Below are positions 17,105 through 25,475 of a DNA stretch of 38,694 nucleotides, piece after piece; within the stretch, counting starts at the first letter, position 1; every line of letters starts with the position of its first letter. The translations under genes and the position numbers were made by a program. The DNA comes from Alphaproteobacteria bacterium (GTDB taxonomy: Bacteria; Pseudomonadota; Alphaproteobacteria; Micropepsales; Micropepsaceae): contig JAGWZW010000029.1 of the NCBI GenBank assembly GCA_018971835.1, positions 1-38,694 on the forward strand. Reading direction: 5' to 3'. The notes under the pieces were generated by a model. The model was given only the letters and a program-made list of their open reading frames with translations, did not search any database and was not told the DNA's origin.

Positions 17105-18964
17105 TCACCCCGCGGTTGACTTTATGTAACCACCGATCTCGGTGTCGAGCACCGACAGCGGTACCGCCCCGTTCAGGAGCACCGCGTCATGGAACTTGCG
17201 GAGGTCGAAGCGGGCGCCCAGCGCGGCCTCGGCCCTGGCCCGCTGCTTGAGGATTTCGAGCTTGCCCAGCATGTAGGAGCAAGCCTGCCCCGGCCAAACG
17301 CAGTAGCGCTCGACCTCCGTGGTGGCCCCGGCCACGGAGTCGCCCAGCGTCTCCGAATAGTAGCGGATCGCCTTCTCGCGGCTCCATTTCATGGCATGCA
17401 GACCCGTATCGACCACCAGCCGGACCGCCCGCAGCATGGCATCGTGAAGCTGTCCGATATGGCCGAAGGGATCGTGATCGTACATGCCCATCTCGACTGC
17501 GAGCTGTTCCGAATAAAGCGCCCAACCCTCGATATAGGCGGAGAAGAAGGACAGCTTGCGGATCAGCGGGATGTTCGCCTCCTGCTGGATCGAGAGCTGC
17601 AGGTGATGGCCCGGGATGCCTTCGTGGAAAGTGAGCGTGGGCAGGGTCCAGCTCGGCACTTCGGCGGTATCGCGCAGGTTGATGTAGTACATGCCCGGCC
17701 GCGAACCGTCGAGCGAGCCGTTGTTGTAATAGCCGCCCGGCGCGCCGGCCTCGATATATTTTGGCACGCGCTTGATGACGAGCTTGGCCTTGGGCAGCGT
17801 GTCGAAATATTTCGGCAACCGCGCGCTGATATCTTTTACCTTGGCATTCAGGTCGGCGATCAGCTTGTCCTTGCCGGCATCGGTGTTGGGATAGCGGAAC
17901 TTCGGATCCTCGAACATGCCGTGCAGGCGTTCGCCCACCGTGCCTTTGGTCATGCCGTGCGCGCGCATGATGGTATCGATCTGGCCGGTGAAGGTCTTCA
18001 CCAGTTCGAGGCCGGTGTTGTGGATTTCCTCGGGGCTCATCGCCGAGGTGGTCCAGAAGGTGAGCGAGTCGCGGTAATAATGCTCGCCGTCCTTCAGCCG
18101 CCAGACGCCCGCATCGTGCACGGCATGGGGCTGCAGCGCCTTGATCCGCGCGATCTGGCGGTCGAGCGCCGGATAGATCTTTCCATTGACGATCTTCTCG
18201 GCCTCGGCGTCCCAGTTGCCGGCGATGCTCTTCTCTTTCGTGCGACGGACGATGGAATTCACCAGCACGGACTTGTCCGCCGGCGTGGCGCGGAATTTCG
18301 TCATCTGTTCGAGCGTGCGCGCCAGAATGAAGTCCGGCGGCACGCAGCCGAGCCCGGCGTCATGCTGCACCACCCCGTCTTCCTGTTCCATCACGCGTGC
18401 AAAGGCGTCGAGTCGCGCCAGATAGGCTTCGGCATCGGCCTTGTCCGCGATTGTGTGCTCGCTGTCGAGGAAATCGGGCATGCTCTGGTAGGAACCGGTG
18501 AGCTGGCTGACGACGTAAGGCGCGCCCGTGCCGCCGGGGCCGTAATCGAAAGCGTTGTTCGCTTCCACGCCGGTCTTCAGCGTGAACATCACCACGTCGT
18601 AATTGATGCGGTCGGCCGCGCCGAGCGGCTTGGGATCGAACGCCGACAGCCGCTTCAACTGATCGGCCATCCGCGCCTTGGCCCGCACGATCTCGGCCTC
18701 CGAGGCATCGGAGAGTTCGCTCTTCTGGGCGGCACGCTTGTCCTTGTCGAGGCCGAGGCTCGTCACCAGTTCCGGCGAATGATCGAAGGTTTCCTGCACG
18801 AAGCTGTCGAATAGCGCATTCAGCGCCTTGCCGGCCGTGGCTTCCGCCGGCGTGGGCACCGGCTGCGCCGCCGCGCGCGCGGCGGTGGCCAGAAGCGGTT
18901 CAGACAGAAGCGCCAGCGTCGCGCCGGCAGCGGCGTTCATGAGCAGGTTGCGGCGGTCGAGCAC
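17105..18964 (-). CDS. Secreted DUF885-family zinc metallopeptidase
   Basis: The 619-residue protein belongs to the DUF885 family, thermolysin-related (M-clan-like) peptidases with a zinc motif. The motif HEGIPGHH is at residues 446-453 region (first His 447, second pair 452-453). The N-terminus [19 protein letters not shown] has an RR pair before a hydrophobic core, so Tat export is possible, with cleavage near AARA-A. The start is GTG 18964, five to six bases after GAGGGGG, a strong ribosome binding site. It is divergent from the DUF969/DUF979 operon. The likely role is breakdown of exported or imported peptides; substrate unknown. Confidence 0.87.
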   Translation of the reverse strand: MLDRRNLLMNAAAGATLALLSEPLLATAARAAAQPVPTPAEATAGKALNALFDSFVQETFDHSPELVTSLGLDKDKRAAQKSELSDASEAEIVRAKARMADQLKRLSAFDPKPLGAADRINYDVVMFTLKTGVEANNAFDYGPGGTGAPYVVSQLTGSYQSMPDFLDSEHTIADKADAEAYLARLDAFARVMEQEDGVVQHDAGLGCVPPDFILARTLEQMTKFRATPADKSVLVNSIVRRTKEKSIAGNWDAEAEKIVNGKIYPALDRQIARIKALQPHAVHDAGVWRLKDGEHYYRDSLTFWTTSAMSPEEIHNTGLELVKTFTGQIDTIMRAHGMTKGTVGERLHGMFEDPKFRYPNTDAGKDKLIADLNAKVKDISARLPKYFDTLPKAKLVIKRVPKYIEAGAPGGYYNNGSLDGSRPGMYYINLRDTAEVPSWTLPTLTFHEGIPGHHLQLSIQQEANIPLIRKLSFFSAYIEGWALYSEQLAVEMGMYDHDPFGHIGQLHDAMLRAVRLVVDTGLHAMKWSREKAIRYYSETLGDSVAGATTEVERYCVWPGQACSYMLGKLEILKQRARAEAALGARFDLRKFHDAVLLNGAVPLSVLDTEIGGYIKSTAG

Positions 18965-19015
18965 GGAAATCCCCCTCGGAAAATCACACCGTCAAGGCTT
19001 AATTGCCTGGAACGA

Positions 19016-19031
19016 GCCGGGCAAGCCCGGC
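19016..19031. repeat. GC-rich palindrome GCCGGGC-AA-GCCCGGC
   Basis: Seven-base perfect arms with a two-base centre lie in the 176-base divergent gap between the DUF885 peptidase and the DUF969 gene. A further hairpin, CCGCCAC-N8-GTGGCGG, is at 19064-19085. Either could act as an operator or as RNA structure; nothing distinguishes these. Confidence 0.35.
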
Positions 19032-19095
19032 CGGCGGCGGACCGCCTTCACGCTTTCGTGCAGCCGCCACCGGCCCTTGTGGCGGGTGCCCGCTT

Positions 19096-19110
19096 CCGTA
19101 CAAAGTACGG
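19096..19110. promoter_or_regulatory. Operator-like palindrome CCGTAC-AAA-GTACGG
   Basis: A perfect six-base dyad with a three-base spacer ends 30 bases before the DUF969 start codon, between it and the ribosome binding site (GAGGGGAACGAG). The size and symmetry fit a dimeric regulator such as a GntR- or LacI-type protein, but no regulator gene is nearby. Confidence 0.35.
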
Positions 19111-19140
19111 TACAGGCGCCGACAGAGGGGAACGAGACGC

Positions 19141-19818
19141 ATGTGGACCTTGCTCGGCATCGCCGTGGTGGTGATCGGCTTCGTGATCCGGCTCAACCCG
19201 CTCCTCGTCATCGCCGCAGCGGCGCTGGTCACGGGGATTGCCGGGCACCTGGGCGTGGTCCAGATCGTTTCCGCCTTCGGCAAGGCCTTCAACGACAGCC
19301 GCTATGTCAGCATCGTCTGGCTGGTGTTGCCCGTGATCGGCGTGCTGGAGCGCGAGGGCCTGCAGGAGCGCGCCCGCACGCTGATCGGCAAGGTTCACGC
19401 CGCCACCACCGGCCGGCTGTTGCTGGTCTACCTGTTCCTGCGCCAGATCACCGCCGCGGTGGGCCTGACCAGTTTCGGCGGCCATGCCCAGATGGTCCGT
19501 CCGCTGATCGCGCCGATGGCGGAAGCGGCGGCGGAGCGGCGGCTCGGCACCCTGCCCGACCGATTGCGTTACCTCATCCGTGCCCATGCGGCCGGCGCCG
19601 ACAACGTCGGAGCCTTCTTCGGCGAAGATATCTTCATCGCCATCGGTTCGGTGCTGCTGATCAAGGGCTTTCTCCAGCAGGCCGGCATCATCGTGGCGCC
19701 GTTGCAGCTTTCGCTGTGGGCCATCCCGACGGCGATCCTCGCCTTTCTCATCCACGGCGCGCGGCTGCTGCTGCTCGACCGCAAGATCAGGCGCGCAAGG
19801 CCGGGCGACGACGCATGA
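19141..19818 (+). CDS. DUF969 membrane protein (putative 5-oxoproline or organic-acid transporter subunit)
   Basis: The 225-residue membrane protein matches DUF969: MWTLLGIAVVVIGFVIRLNPLLVI at the start, then LVLPVIGVLEREGLQERA, LRQITAAVGLTSFGGHAQMVRPLIAPMAEA and GADNVGAFFGEDIFIAIGSVLLIKGF. DUF969 always travels with DUF979; from memory, current family naming treats the pair as subunits of a 5-oxoproline transporter, without my being able to verify this here. The start at 19141 follows GAGGGGAACGAG, a good ribosome binding site. An ATG at 19003 in the same frame adds 46 low-complexity residues and is rejected. The stop overlaps the DUF979 start (ATGA). Confidence 0.85.
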   Translation: MWTLLGIAVVVIGFVIRLNPLLVIAAAALVTGIAGHLGVVQIVSAFGKAFNDSRYVSIVWLVLPVIGVLEREGLQERARTLIGKVHAATTGRLLLVYLFLRQITAAVGLTSFGGHAQMVRPLIAPMAEAAAERRLGTLPDRLRYLIRAHAAGADNVGAFFGEDIFIAIGSVLLIKGFLQQAGIIVAPLQLSLWAIPTAILAFLIHGARLLLLDRKIRRARPGDDA

Positions 19819-20756
19819 TCACGCTCGATCACGTCTATATCCTCGAAGGGCTGATGTTCGCGGCCTTTGCCGTGCTCAGCGTGCGCGACGCCGGCAATCG
19901 CAAACGCTTCGGCAATTCCGGCTTCTGGGCGCTGCTGGCGATGAGCTTCCTGTTCGGCTCGCAGATCGGCGATTTCGCCAACGGCCTGCTCGTGCTGGCG
20001 CTGGTCGCGCTGGGCGGCACCGGCGCGCTCGGCCTGGGCAAGCCGCATACCACCACGGCGGAGCAACGGCGCAGCAGCGCCGAACGCCGGGGCGATGCGA
20101 TCTTTCTGCCCGCGCTCGTCATTCCGGCCGTTGCCATCATCGGCACGCTGACGCTGAAAGACGTGTCGCTAGTCGAAGGCAAGGAGGTGACGCTGATCTC
20201 GCTGGCGCTGGGCATCATTCTGGCGCTGGCCGTCGCCATGGTGTGGCTGAAGCCGCCCCGGCTGGCGCCGCTCGAGGAAGGCCGTCGGCTGATCGACACC
20301 ATCGGCTGGGCCGCCGTGCTGCCGCAGATGCTGGCGGCGCTGGGCGCGGTGTTCGCGCTTTCGGGCGTGGGCAAGGCGGTGGGCACCATCGCCACCACCT
20401 GGCTGCCGCTCGGCCATCCTTTCGCCGCGGTGGCCACTTACTGCATCGGCATGGCGCTGTTCACGGCCGCGATGGGCAATGCCTTCGCCGCCTTCCCGGT
20501 GATGACCGCGGCGGTGGGCGTGCCGCTGATCGTGCACAAGTTCGGCGGCGATCCGGTCATCATGTGCGCCATCGGGATGCTGTCGGGCTTCTGCGGCACG
20601 CTGACCACGCCCATGGCCGCCAATTTCAACATCGTCCCGGCGGCGCTTTTGGAGCTGCCCGATCGCGACGGCGTGATCAAGGCGCAGATCCCGACCGCCA
20701 TTCCGCTTTTGCTCGCCAACATCGTCCTGATGTATTTTCTGGTCTTCCGGTTCTAG
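19815..20756 (+). CDS. DUF979 membrane protein (putative transporter partner of DUF969)
   Basis: The 313-residue protein has eight to ten hydrophobic segments and the DUF979 pattern: an N-terminal helix (ITLDHVYILEGLMFAAFAVLS), FLFGSQIGDFANGLLVL, a central LALGIILALAVAMVWLKPP, and C-terminal GNAFAAFPVMTAAVGVPLIV and GMLSGFCGTLTTPMAANFN. It overlaps the DUF969 gene by four bases. Together they probably form one permease in the inner membrane. It is followed eight bases later by a DUF2891 gene, a known neighbour of this pair. Confidence 0.85.
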   Translation: MITLDHVYILEGLMFAAFAVLSVRDAGNRKRFGNSGFWALLAMSFLFGSQIGDFANGLLVLALVALGGTGALGLGKPHTTTAEQRRSSAERRGDAIFLPALVIPAVAIIGTLTLKDVSLVEGKEVTLISLALGIILALAVAMVWLKPPRLAPLEEGRRLIDTIGWAAVLPQMLAALGAVFALSGVGKAVGTIATTWLPLGHPFAAVATYCIGMALFTAAMGNAFAAFPVMTAAVGVPLIVHKFGGDPVIMCAIGMLSGFCGTLTTPMAANFNIVPAALLELPDRDGVIKAQIPTAIPLLLANIVLMYFLVFRF

Positions 20757-20764
20757 GTGTGACG

Positions 20765-21775
20765 ATGCTGCCAACGCTTTCCCCCGAAACCGCCTCCGGC
20801 TTTGCGCGCGTGGCGCTCGGCCATGTGACACGCGAGTATCCCAACAAGCTCGACCACGTAATGACCGGGCCGGGCGACGTGCAGGGCCCGCGCGCCCTGC
20901 ATCCGGTGTTCTTCGGCAGTTTCGACTGGCACTCCTGCGTGCACGGCCACTGGCTGCTGGCGCGGCTCTACCGCCGTTTCCCGGAATTGCCGGAGGCCGT
21001 ACAGATTCGCGCGCTGCTGGATGCGCAATTCACCGAAGAGAAAATTGCCGGCGAAGTCGCCTATCTGGCGCGGCCGGAATCCCGCGGCTTCGAGCGACCC
21101 TATGGCTGGGCCTGGGCGCTGATGCTGGAGGGCGAATTGCTGCGCCATGCCGACCCGCGCTGGGCCGAAACGGTGAGGCCGCTGGCGGATGCCTTCGTCA
21201 AGCGCTTCGAGGCTTTCCTGCCGCTTGCGACGTATCCGGTGCGCGTGGGCGTGCATTCCAACACCGCCTTCACACTGTTGCTGGCGCTGGATTATGCCGG
21301 GGCCGCCGATAATCCCGATTTCGCCGCGCTGCTGAAACGGACGGCACGCACGTGGTACGGCGCCGATCGCGACTGCCAGGCCTGGGAGCCCTCGCAAGAC
21401 GAATTCCTCTCGCCAACGCTGATCGAGGCCGCGCTGATGCGCCGTGTCCTGTCACCTGCGGCGTTCTCCGAATGGTTCGCGGCCTACCTGCCGGATGTCG
21501 CGCATGGCACACCGCGGACGCTGTTCGCGCCGGCTGCCGTCAGCGACCGCAGCGACGGCAAGATCGCCCATCTCGATGGCCTCAATCTCTCCCGTGCCTG
21601 GTGCTGGCGGCTGATCGCGGACGGGCTTGCGCCCGCCGATCCGCTGCGCACGCAGCTTGAAGAGACCATCACGCGGCATGTCGAATCCGCACTGCCGCAC
21701 ATTGCCGGCGACTACATGGGCGAGCACTGGCTCGCCAGTTTCGCGACCCTGGCCCTCGATCCCGTTTCGACGTAG
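20765..21775 (+). CDS. DUF2891-family protein
   Basis: The 336-residue soluble protein belongs to DUF2891. Recognisable parts are HPVFFGSFDWHSCVHGHWLL near the N-terminus, RPYGWAWALML-like FERPYGWAWALMLEGELL, VGVHSNTAFTLLLALDYA and SQDEFLSPTLIEAALMRRVL, and AGDYMGEHWLASFATLAL at the end. The many tryptophan and histidine residues on repeated helices resemble an alpha/alpha-barrel fold, but no activity is known. The family often occurs beside DUF969/DUF979, as here. ATG 20765 has a weak AGGTG upstream; a GTG at 20759 is an alternative. The stop is four bases from the convergent tamB stop. Confidence 0.82.
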   Translation: MLPTLSPETASGFARVALGHVTREYPNKLDHVMTGPGDVQGPRALHPVFFGSFDWHSCVHGHWLLARLYRRFPELPEAVQIRALLDAQFTEEKIAGEVAYLARPESRGFERPYGWAWALMLEGELLRHADPRWAETVRPLADAFVKRFEAFLPLATYPVRVGVHSNTAFTLLLALDYAGAADNPDFAALLKRTARTWYGADRDCQAWEPSQDEFLSPTLIEAALMRRVLSPAAFSEWFAAYLPDVAHGTPRTLFAPAAVSDRSDGKIAHLDGLNLSRAWCWRLIADGLAPADPLRTQLEETITRHVESALPHIAGDYMGEHWLASFATLALDPVST

Positions 21776-21779
21776 CGCG

Positions 21780-24700
21780 TCAGTAATCCCATTTCCAGGT
21801 CGCGCCGACCGAGCCTTGCGCATTCGCGCCGGCCACCGCGTCCAGCGTGATATGCGGCGTGATCCTGACCTCGACCAGCGCGCTGCCCGCCGTCACGTTC
21901 GCGCCCTGCTTCACGCCGACATAGACCTTGTCGGACAGGTATTTTCCGGCGGTGATGCTGGCGCCGGTACTAGTTCCGGTACTAGTTCCGGTACTAGTTC
22001 CGGTACTGGTTCCGGTACTGGTTCCGGTACTGGTTGTGCCGCTGGATGTTTCCACACGCAGCACGTCGAGTCCGGTAAGGCGGCGCGCGAATGTGAGAAT
22101 GCCGCCCCCGCCCATCAACGAGCCCAAGGTTCCCAACTGGCCGGAAAGCTCCGCAAGCTGCAGAGCTTGAAAACCACTCAGGTGGGGCGTCGATGTGCCG
22201 AAGAACAGCCGGGACAGAATTTCATCCTTCGGCAGCGGCGGGGTGGACGACCAGGCGATCTCCGGTTCCGCCACCGGCCCCTTGGCGGTGACGGTGACCG
22301 TGAGGTCGGTGGTGGAGTCCTGCGCGGTCAGATTGATCATGGCGCCGCCCTTGGCGTTGGCGTCGGCGATCACCGTGCCGCTCTGCAAGGTGAAAACCTT
22401 GCCGATCAACTCCACCTGGCCGCGGACCACGCCAAGGTGGCCGGCGACGTCCGGCTTGGCCACCGTTCCGCCAATCTTGAGCTGGCCGCGCCATTCCGAA
22501 TCAAGCCCATGGCCGCTGACGTAAACCCGGTTCGGCATCGTGATGGAAATATCGAGCGGCGCCTGCGAAAACAGCGATGGCGCGGGCGGTGCAGCCACAG
22601 GCCGCGGCGGACCGTTGATCTCCGTGACCTCGATCTCCGGTACCTGCGGCGGCATGGCGGCTTCGATATCCACGCGCACCGTCGAGGTGCGCAGTTCGCC
22701 GGAAATTTTCGGCGGCGCCTCGCCGGGAAGGTCGAGCGCCACCTTGCCGGAAACGCCGGCGCGGATCTGGTCGGTGCGTAGCAACTCGGCCTTGTCGAGC
22801 GTGACGTCGGCCCGGCCGGTGAAACGGCCGACATCGCCGTTCTCCAGCGCCGCCAGCGAGAACTGCCCGGTGGCCGAGACTTTGCCGCTGTTGCCGTCAG
22901 TGGCAGACAGCTTGAGCGCGACCGTGCTGCCGCCTGCTGCCGTCAGCGAGGCATCGAGCTTCTGAAGAGTTGTCCCGGTTTCGAAGTTCTGGAACTGCGC
23001 GTCCTTCAAAGTGATGTCGCCGGCAAGAATCGGATGGGCGATGTCGCCGTGCGCCGAGAGCGACGCGTTGAGCGCACCGGATAGCGACTGCTCCGCCACC
23101 GGCAGAATGGCGAACAGCCGCTCGGCCCGCATCGCGACATGCAACTGCGCCGAAACCGGCCCCTGCTCTGCCAGCACGGGTACAAAGCTGCCCGCCACGC
23201 GCTGCAAGGGCAGTTGCGCGCTCAGCGTAGCGGGCTCCCCGGCAAGCGCGGTCAGCGTTCCATTCAGCGTGAGCGCCTGCCCGTTCCAATGCGCGGCGAC
23301 ATTAAGATCCGCAGGCAGGATGGCTTTCCTGCGGCGGACGAAGGCAAGTTGTCGTCCTGCGAAAGTCAGATCGGCGCGGGCCGCCTGCGGAGACATGTCC
23401 ACGCTGAGATCAAGATTCAGCAAGCCGTCGGCCTTTTCGCTGGTCAAAAAGGCGGCGGCCGTCGCAGCTGGAAAGTCCTTCAGATGTGCGGAAGCCTTGA
23501 GCGTGCCTTTGCTGCCCTGCGCTGCCAAGGTCAACGTACCGCCGCCAATGGCAAGTTCGCTCGGCTTCAACGCATAGACGCCCTTCGCCATCTGGAATAC
23601 TGCCGGATGCGACAGCGCAACCTTCACGCCATTCCAGACGCCGTCGAACGTCGTCAGGCGCGCTTCCAGTGGATTCAGCCGCGCGCTTGCCGCGACAGCG
23701 AGCGTGTTGATCCCGTCCTTGACCGTGAGCGAGAACCCGCCCCAGCTATCCGGTGCCGGCGACGACGCGCGCACCGTGATGGCCGCCCGCTTCAGCAGAC
23801 CGGCGGCGACATGGTCAAGATCGGCCGTCAGACGTAGCGCCTTGCCCGAGCCGCTGAGCGAAACGGCGCCGGTGCCGGTCATGTCCTGGCCGAGCACGAC
23901 CCCGAGCGGCTTGAGCACATCGCCGGAGAGCGTCACGGCGCCCGCATACGACCCGTTCTGCTGACTGAGCGCGCCGCCGAGCTTGGCCGGGCCCAGCGCT
24001 CCCCTGGCGATCGCGAGCCGCCAGCCATGTTCCAGCGCCTGCAGGTCGGCGTCCAGCGCGACCGCGCCGGCACGAGAGCCCGCCGTCAAAGACACGTCGC
24101 CCGACCAGCGCGCCGCTTTCCGCGCGGTGAAGTACAGTGCCGTGTCCTTGATCGCCTGCCCCGCGATCACCAGCGCCGGCGCGTCCGCGTGCAGCGCGAT
24201 CGCCGGCGCTGCTTCGCTTCCGGTGATCGCGGCATGAAGCGTGAAGGCGCCGGAAACCTCCTGATTGAGAAGCCTGGAAAGCGGCGCAGCCTCGCCGCGC
24301 GTGATGTCGAGATTGGCGGTAAGCGTACCGTTTCTTGCCAAGGTCGCTGCGGCGCTGGCCGTGGCCGCTGCCGAGGTGAGAGTGGCCCGGTCAATGATAT
24401 AGCCCCCGTCCTGCACGCGGATCTTTGCCTCGAGCCGCGCAGCGGAACCGAGCGCTGCGGCGATGCCCGGCCCGAACGTCTCGGGCTTCAAGGCAGTGAG
24501 CACGACAGCTGCGCTGCCATTGCGACCGCGCAGTGTGCCGCCGGCGGCAAGTTCCGCGCCGGAACCGGCCAGTGCCACCTTGAAGGTTACCCGGCCATCG
24601 GTGCCGCGCGTCAGATCGGCCGCGAGTGTTCCATTGGGCTCCGGCAGCCAGCGCGGCTTGAAGGCGGACGCCAGATCGAAGCGGGCGTCGATCCGTGTGG

Positions 24701-25475
24701 CCGTAAAGCCGCGGGCCCGGAAGGTGGCCGCGGCGCGGCCGATGTTCCCGGTGGCGAGCGTGACGGAACCGTTGAAGGCACTCAGTGTTCCGGAGCCAGC
24801 CAGTGAAAGCGTCGTCCGCCCGGCATCCGCCAGCCCGGTCAACGCGGCCGCGAGCGCGCCGTTGTCCGCACCCTGTGCCTGCAGCGACAAGACGCCAGTG
24901 GCATCGACATAACGGCCGCGGAAAGCTAGTTCGCCGTTGCGGGGAACGCAGCGCACCAGCTTCAGCCCGGTCTTGAAACCCGCCGGCCCGATCTGACCGC
25001 TGCCGCCGAGATTGAAACACGCGGCCGGAGCGTCACTGAGCGCCAGAGCGAAACCGCGGACATCGAGCGCGCCGACTTCGATCTCGGTTGTCGGCAGCCA
25101 GGTGGCCTTGGGTGGCGAAGGCTCGGATTGCGGAACGCGGCTCAACCGCCCGCCGCTGATCACCAAGTGGGTCAGCGCCAGCCGGTTGCCCAGCAGAGCC
25201 AGCGCCCGCCAGTCGAGCGCAATATCCTGTGCGGTGAAGAAGGTTCCTTTGGCATCTGCCAGCGCCAGATTGCGGCAATGGAAGGACACCAGCAAATCGC
25301 CGTCCAGGCGGCCGCAGGAGATTTGGTAGCCCAGCGCCCGGCCGACGCCCCAGAGCGCAACACCGTTCAGCGATCCTGTTTCCCATGCCGCCACCAGCGC
25401 AAGCACAAATGCGGCGATGGCTCCCGCCGTCCATTTGAGTGCCTTGCGCGCCGAGCCTGTCCGTCGCTCTGCCAT
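21780..25475 (-). CDS. tamB: TamB, translocation and assembly module inner-membrane component
   Basis: The 1231-residue AsmA-like protein has an N-terminal membrane helix (about residues 12-30, WTAGAIAAFVLALVAAW), a long region of beta-rich repeats and a C-terminal DUF490/TamB domain with ISITMPNRVYVSGHGLDSEW, GGTVAKPDVAGHLGVVRG and an ending GSVGATWKWDY. TamB spans the periplasm and works with TamA in outer-membrane protein assembly or, in current models of AsmA-like proteins, lipid transport between membranes. It starts at 25475, sharing one base with the tamA stop. Residues about 1148-1171 are a GTST repeat (see the repeat at 21964-22035). DNA in the final third is otherwise normal for the gene. 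Confidence 0.93.
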   Translation of the reverse strand: MAERRTGSARKALKWTAGAIAAFVLALVAAWETGSLNGVALWGVGRALGYQISCGRLDGDLLVSFHCRNLALADAKGTFFTAQDIALDWRALALLGNRLALTHLVISGGRLSRVPQSEPSPPKATWLPTTEIEVGALDVRGFALALSDAPAACFNLGGSGQIGPAGFKTGLKLVRCVPRNGELAFRGRYVDATGVLSLQAQGADNGALAAALTGLADAGRTTLSLAGSGTLSAFNGSVTLATGNIGRAAATFRARGFTATRIDARFDLASAFKPRWLPEPNGTLAADLTRGTDGRVTFKVALAGSGAELAAGGTLRGRNGSAAVVLTALKPETFGPGIAAALGSAARLEAKIRVQDGGYIIDRATLTSAAATASAAATLARNGTLTANLDITRGEAAPLSRLLNQEVSGAFTLHAAITGSEAAPAIALHADAPALVIAGQAIKDTALYFTARKAARWSGDVSLTAGSRAGAVALDADLQALEHGWRLAIARGALGPAKLGGALSQQNGSYAGAVTLSGDVLKPLGVVLGQDMTGTGAVSLSGSGKALRLTADLDHVAAGLLKRAAITVRASSPAPDSWGGFSLTVKDGINTLAVAASARLNPLEARLTTFDGVWNGVKVALSHPAVFQMAKGVYALKPSELAIGGGTLTLAAQGSKGTLKASAHLKDFPAATAAAFLTSEKADGLLNLDLSVDMSPQAARADLTFAGRQLAFVRRRKAILPADLNVAAHWNGQALTLNGTLTALAGEPATLSAQLPLQRVAGSFVPVLAEQGPVSAQLHVAMRAERLFAILPVAEQSLSGALNASLSAHGDIAHPILAGDITLKDAQFQNFETGTTLQKLDASLTAAGGSTVALKLSATDGNSGKVSATGQFSLAALENGDVGRFTGRADVTLDKAELLRTDQIRAGVSGKVALDLPGEAPPKISGELRTSTVRVDIEAAMPPQVPEIEVTEINGPPRPVAAPPAPSLFSQAPLDISITMPNRVYVSGHGLDSEWRGQLKIGGTVAKPDVAGHLGVVRGQVELIGKVFTLQSGTVIADANAKGGAMINLTAQDSTTDLTVTVTAKGPVAEPEIAWSSTPPLPKDEILSRLFFGTSTPHLSGFQALQLAELSGQLGTLGSLMGGGGILTFARRLTGLDVLRVETSSGTTSTGTSTGTSTGTSTGTSTGTSTGASITAGKYLSDKVYVGVKQGANVTAGSALVEVRITPHITLDAVAGANAQGSVGATWKWDY
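21964..22035. repeat. Six-unit 12-base tandem repeat in tamB
   Basis: The unit CCGGTACTAGTT (plus strand) occurs three times at 21964-21999, and CCGGTACTGGTT three times at 22000-22035. Each unit encodes GTST in tamB, so gain or loss of units keeps the frame. The two A/G variants are grouped, which suggests expansion by slippage of each version. It falls in a loop between the GLDVLRVET segment and ITAGKYLSDKVYVG of the DUF490 domain. Confidence 0.95.

Noticed and set aside
17189-18814. A 541-codon plus-strand frame opposite the DUF885 gene
   Set aside because: The zinc motif and the strong ribosome binding site support the minus-strand gene; this frame has no recognisable domain.
18828-19814. 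A long N-terminal extension of the DUF979 frame
   Set aside because: The upstream part overlaps the DUF969 gene in another frame and is low-complexity; the ATGA overlap at 19815 is the better start.
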